Source of the DNA: Topomyia yanbarensis
Taxonomy: Eukaryota > Arthropoda > Insecta > Diptera > Culicidae
DNA length: 64,000 nt
Direction: 5' to 3'
Assembly (NCBI RefSeq): GCF_030247195.1
Contig: NC_080671.1
Location: 412,124,044 to 412,188,043 of the forward strand
Of the stretch, positions 1 through 10,100 are shown piece after piece. The position numbers and the translations under genes were made by a program. The notes under the pieces were generated by a model that was not told the origin of the DNA, ran no database searches, and saw only the letters and a program-made list of their open reading frames with translations. Every line of letters begins with the position of its first letter. Position 1 is the first letter of the stretch.

Positions 1-385
1 GCTGCCGGTGTACCATGGTATTTTATATAGCATTCCAAAATAACATTATATATTTTAGTTTTACCACATTGGTATGTTTGGATGAATTATTCAAAAGCCT
101 TAGCTCAATTTCATGAGCGTGGGTAGTGGATCAATAGGGCGTAGTGAGGGGGGATGGGGGGACTTTAATATGTAGAAATTCGAACTGAAATGTTGTCGAG
201 GTGGAATGTTCAAATGAATTATTTCAAAACAATTACACAATGTCCTACGCATAATAGTAACGATGAAATAAAACATACTGTATCCCTTTACCTTGACTTT
301 TATCAATAGAAGTTACGTTACAGACTGAATCAACTGATGTCGAGTTGATATGTCAAAGAATTGCATTGATTATATTTCAGTTTAA

Positions 386-550
386 TAGGCACTATGATTT
401 GATGAGAGGCTCATTTCGACGCTGTTCGATCACCTGAAGCAAAAATTGTTGTAGGGATCTGGTGGATTTCATTTTGAAATCCAGAAATTAGCTTCACGCT
501 TCGTGATCAAACAGCATAGAAATGAGCATGCTATCAAATCATAATGCGTA
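386..550. mobile_element. Short hairpin MITE flanked by TTAA
   Basis: This 165-bp segment has imperfect ~55-bp inverted arms. The left begins TAGGCACTATGATTTGAT and the complement of the right begins TACGCATTATGATTTGAT; both run on through a CTCATTTC...GCTGTT.GATCAC stretch. TTAA occurs immediately outside each end (382-385 and 551-554). It sits at the centre of the surrounding palindrome and shares its right TTAA with the next insertion. It has no coding capacity. TTAA duplication is typical of piggyBac-superfamily elements; the termini are not diagnostic. Confidence 0.7.
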
Positions 551-554
551 TTAA

Positions 555-1443
555 CAGTTATGTGTCCAACAAAAAACACCTTTAACAGGCCAACGAGGGT
601 ACCCGGGTACCCACAAATTGAAATGCTCATAACTATGGCTTCCTTTAACCGATTTGGACACTTTTAGATGTTTTGGATTCAGGAACTCGTCTACTTTTTG
701 ATTCTGTATAATAGAACCGGAATAATGGATCTGGTTTTTGGTAATCCGGATTTTCCGGAGTAATGTTCCAGTACTAGGATATGATTTGTAAATTTTAATA
801 ATGTCCTAGCAATATGAGTATCAAAACTCTTCAAATTGTCTCGGAGGTCTGTTTTTTATTGTTACGGGGCAATTTGAAAAATGGAATTGGAATGGAATGG
901 CCACTCACGGCCCACAGGAACCTGCTCCGGATTGTCCGTTCCGGGGTCAAATCACCAAATGGTTCCAAAACTACGAGATGCAGCCTACTGATGCAATTCC
1001 AAGAATTTTGATGCCCATATTGCTAGTATTCCATTGAAGTTCGCAAATAGTACCCCCGCACTGGAACCTGCTTCCGGAAACCCGGATTCCCGGGAACCGA
1101 ATGGAGTAACCCGATTCATTTTTACCAAGTCCAAAAGTGGATGAGTTCTTGAATCCAAAACGGGCAAAAGTATCGAAATCGGTTGGATATTACCTTAGTT
1201 ATGAGCATTTTAGTTTTGTGGGTACCCGGGTACCCACGTCGGCCTGTTACGTAGTAAAAAAAAATCAGGAGCCCCTCCTTACTCCCACCCTTACTATATT
1301 AACAATATTATTAACCCAAAAGCTTGACTTAGTGAAGTTCCAAGATGTCACAAAATTTCAATTTCCAGCTATGGATAAAACATAGGAATTTAATTAATTG
1401 AAACTTAAAAAGGTACCCAGGTACCGCGTCGGACACACAACGG
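555..1443. mobile_element. TTAA-flanked foldback element, copy A (889 bp)
   Basis: The element is bounded by TTAA at 551-554 and 1444-1447. Its termini are CAGTTATGTGTCCAAC and, on the complement of the other end, CCGTTGTGTGTCCGAC. Most of its length is one large imperfect inverted repeat. Each arm carries GGGTACCCGGGTACCC next to AACAGGCC.ACG, followed by ATGCTCATAACTA and a GATTCAGGAACTC-type stretch; the right arm has about 190 extra bp outside this. The short frames in it come from the two arms and encode nothing recognisable. A second copy lies at 28433-29332 in the opposite orientation. The type resembles TTAA-site MITEs described from mosquitoes; I cannot assign a named family. Confidence 0.85.
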
Positions 1444-1827
1444 TTAAACCGAAATATAATCCTCTGACATATCATCGCGACGTCAGTTAATTCAGTCTAT
1501 AACGTAACTTCTATTGATAAAAGTCAAGGCAAAGGGATACAGTATGTTTTATTTCATTGTTACTATTATGCGTAGGACATTGTGTGATTGTTTTGAAATA
1601 ATTCATCTGAACATTCCAACTCGACAACATTTCAGTTCGAATTTATACATATTAAAATCCCCCCCCCATCTCCACTCTCTACGCCCTATTGCTCAACTAC
1701 CTACGCGCATGAAATTGAGCTAAGGCTTTTGAATAATTCATCCAAACATACCATGTGGTATGTGGTAAAACTAAAATATATAATGTTATTTTGGAATGCT
1801 ATATGAAATACCATGGTACACCGGCAG

Positions 1828-2269
1828 TGTTGGCAATAAAAATTATTTTTGGCATTTAATTTGATGTATCGAACTTTGAACAGCTATAACTTGGCTTAGA
1901 GATAACACCATACATCCTTCGGCAAAGTTGTTCAGCATATCCTGGACTACACTTCTATCTATTTGTTTGCATACTAAAGAAAGAATTGTAGTCTGTAAAA
2001 TTAAAAATGCAAAAATGTAGGTTTTCCCATACTAATCTCCATACAAATTTCAAACGCAATGCGCTACGCCGGGTCAACACCAATCGACCCCAAATTTTGC
2101 ACAGTTGTTTGGGACCCCAAAAGGAACCAAAAAAGTGCTGTGCTGAAAAAACGATCATTTTGCCCCACCCTAATGTGTACATCTATGGATAATACAACGT
2201 TTATCAATAAATAGATGCAGACAAGTTTCTTCTCTAAAAGCACTAACGGTCAGTGGAAGATGGATTGTA
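1828..2269. other. Intergenic, old repeat end
   Basis: No gene is seen. The stretch contains TTCGGCAAAGTTGTTCAGC, a motif recurring in the window's repeats, and ends near 2160-2180 with TTTTGCCCCACCCTAATG, which looks like one terminus of a TA-flanked MITE. I did not find the other terminus. Overlapping frames on both strands at 1955-2192 look like chance. Confidence 0.5.
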
Positions 2270-4250
2270 TAAACATACACGTATGTTTGGCCGGGGACTA
2301 GGATAAGGTGATGGTCTCTCGTGCCTGTTGTTCAACATTGCACTAGAAGGTGTTATTCGGAGAGCCGGGCTTAACAACCGAGGCACGATTTTTACACGAT
2401 CCAGCCAATTTGTATGCTTTGCGGATGACATGGACCTTATTGGGAGAACATTTGTAACAATGACTGACCTTTACACCCGACTGAAACGAGCAGCATCAAA
2501 AGTTGGATTAGTGGTGAACGAGTCTAAAACAAAGTAGGTACATGCTGATAGGAGGGACTGAACGGGAAAGATACCGCCTAGGAAGCAGTGTTACGATCGA
2601 CGGGGATGTATTCGAGGTAGTGGAGAAATTTATATACCTCGGATATCTGTGAACGGCTGATAATAATAACAGTCGAAAAATCCGAAGACGCATCATCAAT
2701 GCAAGTCGGGTCTACTATGAGCTCCAAAAGAAATCGCGATCAAAAAAAAATCGCCCACGCACTAAATGTACCATGTACAGAACGCTGATTAGACCGGTGG
2801 TCATCTACGGGCAGGAAACCTGTACCATGTTCGAGGAGGACCTGCAAGTAATCGGAGTCTTCGAGCGCCGTGTGCTTAACCCTAGAACGGTTTTATGGGG
2901 TACATTTGTACCCCAGAGCTATTTGCAATCTCTGTTATTCTGTTATGGTTTATTATAACTGCAAGCAAACTTTATCATAAATCATAAAATAAATATTAAA
3001 CTTCCATTAAAGCAGGTGCAACCTATTTGTTTCACTTGACCAACCTAACAGTGCCCGCTTAAAGTTTGTCTGGGGTACACATGTACCCCACAAAACCGTT
3101 TACGTTAGTGTTTTGTCATGTGTATATAATTCGGAAAATTTATAATATCTTTTTTTATAAGCAAAATATCGATACATAGTAAGCGAGAAACTTGTTTGAA
3201 ATTGTATAGGCTTCAACATTGCTGAACAATAGAATCTGTTATTTGATATAATAAAGCTACTAGAGCAAAGTAACTAGAAAAGGCGCATGGATCGTTATCA
3301 TACATTTTTGGTTTTGAGGACCAAAGAGACAAAACACATTCGTGAATATGATTTGTATATAATATGTATCACGCACCACTCAATTCCTCATTTTCTGTAG
3401 CCCAGGCTCTGAAGCGTACAGTGCACTGGCCTGTCCCTTCGACACCTTCCTGTTTTAACTTCGCTACTGCATCTTGCTGTATATTTACTGTTTATATTGG
3501 CGTTTGTTGTTCAAACAAGCATCGGAATAAATAAATTTTTAATCTTTTTTTTTATTTATTTACTATTTGTTCAAAAGGCAATTTAATAATCCTTACAACG
3601 CCGTATAGATTGTTAAAATCGGCTAGAAACTTCCAAAGCTATAGCAATATTAAGGAAAAAAGAGGATTTTGACGTATTTTAAAGACCTGTTCTATAAAAA
3701 ATTAAATATTGCACAATAAAATGTACAAAACACGAATATTTTTAAAAAGGCTGCTTTGCTTGACTTATTTTTGAATAAAACCATCCAATTTAATTATAAA
3801 TTTAATAAAAACTAGGCATATTAGAGCGGTTTTAGTTCTGGGGTACGAATGTACCCCCATAAAACCGTTTACGTATAGAAAAAGTCACGAAACCGTTGTA
3901 TGGTTAAGACTATCTTTGGCAGCGTGCAGGAGAACGGTGTGGGGAGGCGAAGGATGAACCACGAGCTTGCCAGGCTCTACGGTGAACCAAGTATCCAGAA
4001 GGTGGCCAAAGCCAGATAGATGCGATGGACAGGGCACGTTGTGAGAATGCCGGACAACAACCCTGCTAAAATTGTGTTCTACTCAAATCCGGCAGGTACA
4101 AGACGACGAGGAGCACAGCGGGCAATGTGCAGCAAGATCTGGAAGGTATCGGAAGCAACAGCGAGTGGAGAGAGGCAGCCGCGAACCGAGTGTTATGGAG
4201 AAGAATTGTTGATCAGATTATATCAAATTAATTGATGTAACATCATATAA
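2270..4250 (+). pseudogene. Non-LTR retrotransposon RT fragment, interrupted
   Basis: The translated pieces form the C-terminal half of a LINE reverse transcriptase. From about 2300 they read as a GDGLSC.LFNIALEG motif, then the FADD catalytic box (QFVCFADDMDLIG, near 2405-2445), a thumb region with VGLVVNESKTK, and FIYLG near 2625. After the insertion at 2880-3903 come TIFGSVQENGV, NHELARLYGEPSIQKVAKA and MRWTGHVVRMPDNNPAK. The frame is broken by stops (for example TAG at 2535 and 4017) and frameshifts. The 3' end is AT-rich with ATAAATAAATAA near 4245, a typical LINE tail. The endonuclease and N-terminal RT are missing, so this is a 5'-truncated dead copy. I leave the clade open. Confidence 0.85.
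2880..3903. mobile_element. piggyBac-like non-autonomous element in a LINE
   Basis: This 1,024-bp insert is flanked by TTAA at 2876-2879 and 3904-3907. Its left end is CCCTAGAACGG and its right end CCGTTGTATGG, so both termini read CC.TA.AACGG inward. CCCTAGAA next to TTAA is the hallmark of piggyBac ends. Palindromic blocks of the form TGGGGTACA.ATGTACCCCA occur at about 2897-2917, 3070-3091 and 3838-3858, each beside AAAACCG. No transposase frame is present. Removing the insert plus one TTAA joins the flanking LINE codons in frame (R-R-V-L-K-T-I-F-G), confirming the boundaries. A relative lies at 34057-35261. Confidence 0.9.
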
Positions 4251-6699
4251 ATAAATAATAACACATATGTTTGAGTAAACCGAGCAATCGGGGGGATCGA
4301 ACGTTTGTGTACGAAACATTCCCAATGCAAAAGAAGGATAAATGCTCTAAAAACCCACCAAACCATTTGTCAAAATTTGCATTCATTTCGATTTTAATAT
4401 AGATTCAAGGAAAGCTCGAGAGAAGGAATCAACACGTATATTTGAATAAAACGGGCAGACGAAAAGATCACAAGTTTGCGAGCAAGAGTTATTTGGCATA
4501 CAAATTCAAAGAACTGCTCATGTTTGAAACAAGAAATCCATCAATATTTTCATTATATCAGTGGATAACAGAGCTTGCGAGGAGCCACTGCTTTTGACGG
4601 CACATCTACAGAAACTTTACATCGCATCAGTTCCTTGAATCAGGTAATGCGCAAATCTTTGGCTTCAACACAAGAAAATAAATAAAAAGATTAACTTTTC
4701 TGGGCAATGGGGTATTCTGAACAATGACTTTCTGGGGAATGATACATACTGGAGGATGCAATTCTGGGGAATGGTATACAATCGCTCTGGATGCTGCTCT
4801 TGCATTTAGAAGCAACCAGATTTGAGCAAATGTCTACAAAAAAATCAGTAATTCAGAACAGGTCAGTCATCTTTAGCGTTTAGGAAAAATAATTATCCAG
4901 TTTCACTTTCTCACATTTTTTGCTTTTATTTAGTTGCATTTTTTCCCGTTTGTAGTTTGTTCTGACAACAAATTTGACAAGTTCTCTTGACTCCCACATG
5001 GTATGGGTCCTTGCGGTAAAGCAGTATTATAACAGGGCCAACATACGCCGGTTTTCACCCGCTCAGCGTCGACCGCAGATGCCTAGTGGCACAATTGTCG
5101 TTTTATACCGCATTTATCGATGGTCTCTATTCCAATAAATAGCTAAACTATAAATCACTTATTTATGCTGTGTGTACGTGTTGTGAGATTGTGTCTACAC
5201 TTACATTGATTTTGTTGGGAAACGGTAGCGGATCAAGTCCCGCGCTTATTGTTGTTCTGTTTAAAATTTATTTGAGTTTGTTTTACCTATCGGCTTCTGT
5301 GACTGAAAAGTAACGTTGCTACCGATGCACAAGGTTTTCGATTTGAAAAGTGATCTGGTTATTTCTGTTTCGGAATCAACATATTTTGTTTTTGTTAGAC
5401 TTACACTTTGTTTAATATCAGTTACTTGGTTTTTGATCTGTATTATTGATAGATTTACTAAAATTATTTGTTTCTTTCATTACTTTAAATATTACTTCTT
5501 TAATTACTTTTATTTATTTGTATCGTAAAAGGATGGTAAAAGTATATATCCTCCGCACAAAAGTTTGTGACTTCCTTCGAAATGGCAAAATACATGTTTG
5601 TATCAAGATTTATTCGCTGATGAGTTGGCGCATGCTCTTGATCAATTTTTGTTGGATTACTTCACTGATTTAATTGTTGTTTTCCGTTGAATTATTGTTT
5701 TTTGCATTGTTTTCCTTTTCAAACTCTTGTTACTAGTTCATGAACCAACCCTATTATTACTATTTAAGGGTTTAAAAAAATAAATAGACAAAATAAATGA
5801 CCATTCCTCTTCATTTTTCTCTAGTTCACATACGTATTTCACTGGACTTGTTCTGGTTACTTTCTAAAACATAACATTTTATTCAAGCGAGAATATTAGT
5901 TTCCTGCGTTTGTCGTGCTTCTTCCGAATGGTAGTTGATGACTGGTTTTTCATGGGTAAATGAAATCTTGTATTCTATTCTCATGCATTCCGGTTAAAGA
6001 AAGAAATTCAAAGTGATATACTGTTGTATGACTTGACTATAAGATGCAATGTTGGTCAATTTTTGAGGCCCCGTCGCAAGTCGAATAATATTTATCCCAT
6101 GCGAAAGAAAAATCACATATAACATGAGACTGACTTGAGACGATGGGCTATGCCGATTTGGGTGTTTATTTTTGGAACAAAAGTGTACTACTTACAGGAT
6201 GATGAGAATGAGCAACGAAACGGCTTATGGGCTATTAAATTTTAGTAGGATTCGTAGAATGCTAACTGAATAATATTTACAACCTCTCAGCGGGGAAATT
6301 GAGAGAAAACTGTATCGAAGTATGGTGAATCTCGATCCGACCAAAGGAATCACGATTTAGGTTTTATTAAAAATAAATGTTCTAAATGGTAATAGAAAAA
6401 CAATACACTTAATGATCTATTATAGCAGTTCAAATAATCGATGTACATATTGAATTTGACAAGGTAAACGAAATAATAGCAGGACACATTATATATTGAA
6501 AGTACTTCCTACTCATTGTTCCTACAAGCTTTAAAATAGTTTCCATCTCTCACTATCTTTTATCTAAAGATTTAAAAATATGTCCTTTAATTTGGAAAAC
6601 GCGCTCTGTCTAACATGCTCACCCTACTTAAAGTCTACGCAAAACAGAACATAATTGAAACAAAAACCGCACATAGCCTATACACCACGTACACACATC
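4251..6699. other. Intergenic / 3' flank of Ptpmeg2
   Basis: No coding sequence is recognised. Its right end is the 3' UTR side of the minus-strand phosphatase gene. The minus-strand AATAAA hexamers nearest the stop are at 6363-6368 and 6165-6170, about 335 and 530 bp downstream, and are candidate polyadenylation signals. The rest is AT-rich single-copy-looking DNA with only short chance frames. Confidence 0.5.
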
Positions 6700-7134
6700 C
6701 TAATCGGAGTCGTCGTCCCGATCGTCAAACCCAGACAAGTCAGCCGATTGCAGCAGCGATCGGGATAGAGCATACTCGATCAGAGCCAAATGGCAGAATA
6801 CGTACTGGTCTGGCATCTGGATCGAGTACGCCCGCTGCGAACGAATCTTCTCCACCGTCCCCTTAATATCGGCACTGCCGACATCCTCCAGCCGCGATAT
6901 GCAAATATCAAGTGTGATAAACGTTCCCGTCCGACCGATGCCGGCGCTACAGTGCACCACAATAGGCGGTCCACGGGGATGACCAGCCCATAGATCTCCC
7001 AGCGACTTTACCATTTCTGCTTGCTTCTCACGAGCACGTTGAAGAAAGTTTAACATAGCATGAGCCGACGCCGGAACACCATAATCTGGCCAGCTGGTGA
7101 ACTGCCAATGAGACACGCAGCGCACTTCATCAGT
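6700..7134 (-). CDS. Ptpmeg2: Ptpmeg2 last coding exon: PTP catalytic core
   Basis: The acceptor is CTACAG|ACTGATGAAG and the exon runs in phase 0 to TAG at 6700-6702. It encodes TDEVRCVSHWQF, then the WPD loop SWPDYGVP (general acid Asp, codon 7086-7084), a linker, the P-loop VVHCSAGIGRTGTF (nucleophile Cys, codon 6951-6949; phosphate-binding Arg) and the Q-loop region IQMPDQYVFC. It ends in an acidic tail, FDDRDDDSD. The order and spacing match an active class I PTP. A 68-bp intron (7135-7202) separates it from the preceding exon. Confidence 0.95.
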   Translation of the reverse strand, partial: TDEVRCVSHWQFTSWPDYGVPASAHAMLNFLQRAREKQAEMVKSLGDLWAGHPRGPPIVVHCSAGIGRTGTFITLDICISRLEDVGSADIKGTVEKIRSQRAYSIQMPDQYVFCHLALIEYALSRSLLQSADLSGFDDRDDDSD

Positions 7135-10100
7135 CTGTAGTATAGATAAGAAGATGTGTTTAGTTAAATGTTTAAAAGAGAAATGTTTCGTCGAAACGTT
7201 ACCTTAGTATTCTTCACCTCCAACTCGGCCACCGTGTAGTCCTCATTCGACTCAACCGCTATGGTTCGAACTTGGAAGCAACCGTACTCCACGAAGCTGC
7301 CCTCGGTCGGTTCCCAGTACTGGCCGCACTTGACCCGGCCACGCTCCATTACCCGCGTGGTCATCACTATCACCAGACAGTGCTGCTCCCAGACCATCCG
7401 CCAAAAGTCGTACGAGGTCTTCGGCAGTGGACCCTGCGTGGAAATGTACGCGTTCTTCTGCTTGTAACCATCGACAAAGTTTGCATTGATGTAGTCCGAC
7501 GTTGGATCGTCATCCTCCTGGGACAGCACAACCCGGCTGTGATCGTAGCACAGTACGTCGGTGTAGCGGTTTTTTGCCAGGTTATTTCTTAGTCTGGGGA
7601 AGAGAAATGATTTTTCTGTTAGGCTGAGCATTTGTTATTTTCTAAGCTAATACAAATTAGCTGAAAAGAGTCCTCTAAGGTCATTTTGTTTCAATTAAAA
7701 GTTGGATTTAGAGGATAGTTATAAATACATATGTGCACAACAAGTAAAGAATATAACTTGTGCTTATTTTTGCACACCTGTTTTAGCCAAATCGATATTG
7801 TCATTATCTCATATGCTTGGTTCGAAACCAAGGGGTATGAAATAGGGTCACAATAGGCTCTACTGCCATAATAGGCACTTCACCCTATTCGTTTAACTTT
7901 TCTATCTAAAGTTCCTGAAAGTTCCTTGGAGAAGTACTTCCCTAGAATGCACAGAACTTTTGAAGCCTACAGATCTTCCCTTAAATTGCATAACTTCATT
8001 TTCCGAATTCCTGAAATATTTGCTCAAGTTTTCGTGCATTTTTTATCTTTCGCAATGTCGTTGTATTTAGTAAGACAAAACTGTTTGCGCCTAAACAGTT
8101 GGTTTTAGATATATGGTGTCTTCGACAAACTTAGTACTTTCTTGCCGATTTATTATATTAGTTCAATTCACGCTAACATTTAGATTACGGTAGACTGTAT
8201 CAGATATCCAATAGTAGCGACGGCGAATTTCAGCATGATTACACAAATTGACTATTTCTCAGTCAATTTTACCATAAAAGATTGAACGATGAAAACATAA
8301 CCCCTAAAAATCATTGTTTTTCATTTGTCATTTCATACACTGATTTACCGTACATATTTTGTTTGCAGCACTTTGTATGGCGCATAACTTATTGTTATTA
8401 TTATTATTTATTAAGGCTTCAACCTCGAGGATCATTCGCCTTTTTTAAAAATAATATGCAAATCAGAAAAATTCAATAATTAATTCAAAATAGATTTAAA
8501 AAAGGGCGGTAAACAGCTATTTTCGTCCGCGTCCCTTATCACCTATTTTATAAAGTGATTCATCAACAGTGCTATCATTGAGAATGATCCTGGATTAAGC
8601 AACTAATTTCTACGATCCTATTTTATTGCAAATAATTAAGTAGTTTTCATTTTGTTATATTCAGAATTACTCATATTTTGTCGCATGTAATTTTATATAT
8701 TCTTCGATTTGAAGGTATTGTAAGGGAACACGTATCCGCCGGTTGATGCCAATCGAGCTGATATTTCTTTGGACTGATCAAACTAATTTCTTTGTTTATT
8801 TAGTGTTTATTTGACCAACTAGCAAATTAATCCACTGGGCAATTTACGTGCGTGGGGAATACGCATGGTCTTGTCTGAGTGTAGTGATGACTGTTGAATC
8901 ATGTATGAGCCAGTTACTGGTTTTGGTAATTAGTGTAAAAATTAGCGTCATCGGTTGTCTATTCGACATACAACGCTAGTCGTTTCAGGTATCTTGGTAG
9001 TGTTTATTTTATACCGTTTAAAATACGTTTTAGTTAGTTTAGAAACGCACGCAAACAACAAAATAATCGGCCCCTTATTCAGTTGTTCACGGAGAAAGAA
9101 ACCAATACATAATTGTCGTTTTATTTGCTCTAAAATACCAACGTTTATACACGATAAATAATACTTGTTTTACGAAATGTTCAATTACATAGTTATTACG
9201 ATATCCATTTCGACAAATGTATCGAGACGCTAAAGGTAATCGCTTCACATGATATTGTACTGTTTTTGGAATGTCGTGTTTCGTCGGAATAATAAAATCG
9301 TTCACATACCATTTGATTCAATTAAACATAAGCAACACTCCCGACAGTCGGTAATCCGGAACTGAAGTTGCTTTTTTAACAAACCGAGCATTTCCAAATT
9401 AATTCAACAAACGATAAATCTATCAAAAATTCTCGGCAGCCGGCTGCCCAGAGCAATGAACACACGATAATACTTCTGAGTGTGGCATAGATCGCATCAC
9501 CTATCAAGGTGAATCTTAATTTATGTAACTCTTTACCCCATCCTACTAACAAAAACTCCTTCCCGTGACAAACGTGGAGATGCAGAGGTATACACGGTTT
9601 CCATAACAACGTCTGTTGCACTAACATTCCTTTCCTTTCCCGATGACTGTAAGGACGTGGCCGGCGCCGTTATTGGCATTTCAAAGTATAGAACTCTCGA
9701 AACGTGCACATTGAGAATGGATAGCTACTCTCAGGTCCCATTCGTTGATTCTCTGTGCAATTTCGCTTGTTCTGGTCAATCACGGAGTAGCAACTACGAA
9801 TTGTACGGTCATCATGCTCATGCTCAATTAATTCAAAATAAATTTAAAAAAAGTATAAACCACCGAATATCATTTCTGTCGACTATCCTGGGCGCTTCTT
9901 GTGTTGATTTTCGTTCTTGGTGGTGAGCGATGGTCGGGTGTATCCTCTGCCGCTTGCTGATAATTCTGTCTGCCTTTCCCCTCGCTCGTGTTTGTGTCCA
10001 TATCGTCAACGCTAGATTGGCTCTCGTTGTCGCTGTTAGATTTTTGGTACTTTTTGTGTTTTAAAATGACTTTGATATAGCCGTCTTGTTTATTTCTTCC

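Larger units (their letters stand above)
2..1827. mobile_element. Palindromic TIR element with ~380-bp arms, nest for two insertions
   Basis: The left arm (2-385) and right arm (1448-1827) are inverted copies that align almost end to end. The outer ends read CTGCCGGTGTACCATGG on one side and its complement on the other. Matching continues inward through the stretch beginning TTCTATTGATAAAAGTC to the junction GTTTAA / TTAAAC. Without the inserts the two arms meet at GTTTAAAC, so the original element was close to a perfect ~760-bp palindrome with almost no loop. Small frames in the arms (100-306 minus, 1514-1723 plus) are the same sequence read from the two arms and are not genes. No transposase is visible. 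The left end is at the window edge, so its target duplication cannot be judged. Confidence 0.85.

Noticed and set aside
100..306. 68-69-codon frames in the two arms at 100-306 and 1514-1723 as a conserved small protein
   Set aside because: They are the same arm sequence of an inverted repeat, so their similarity reflects the repeat and not protein conservation.
7261..7592. Plus-strand frames of 68-106 codons over the phosphatase exon
   Set aside because: They are antisense to a clear PTP exon.
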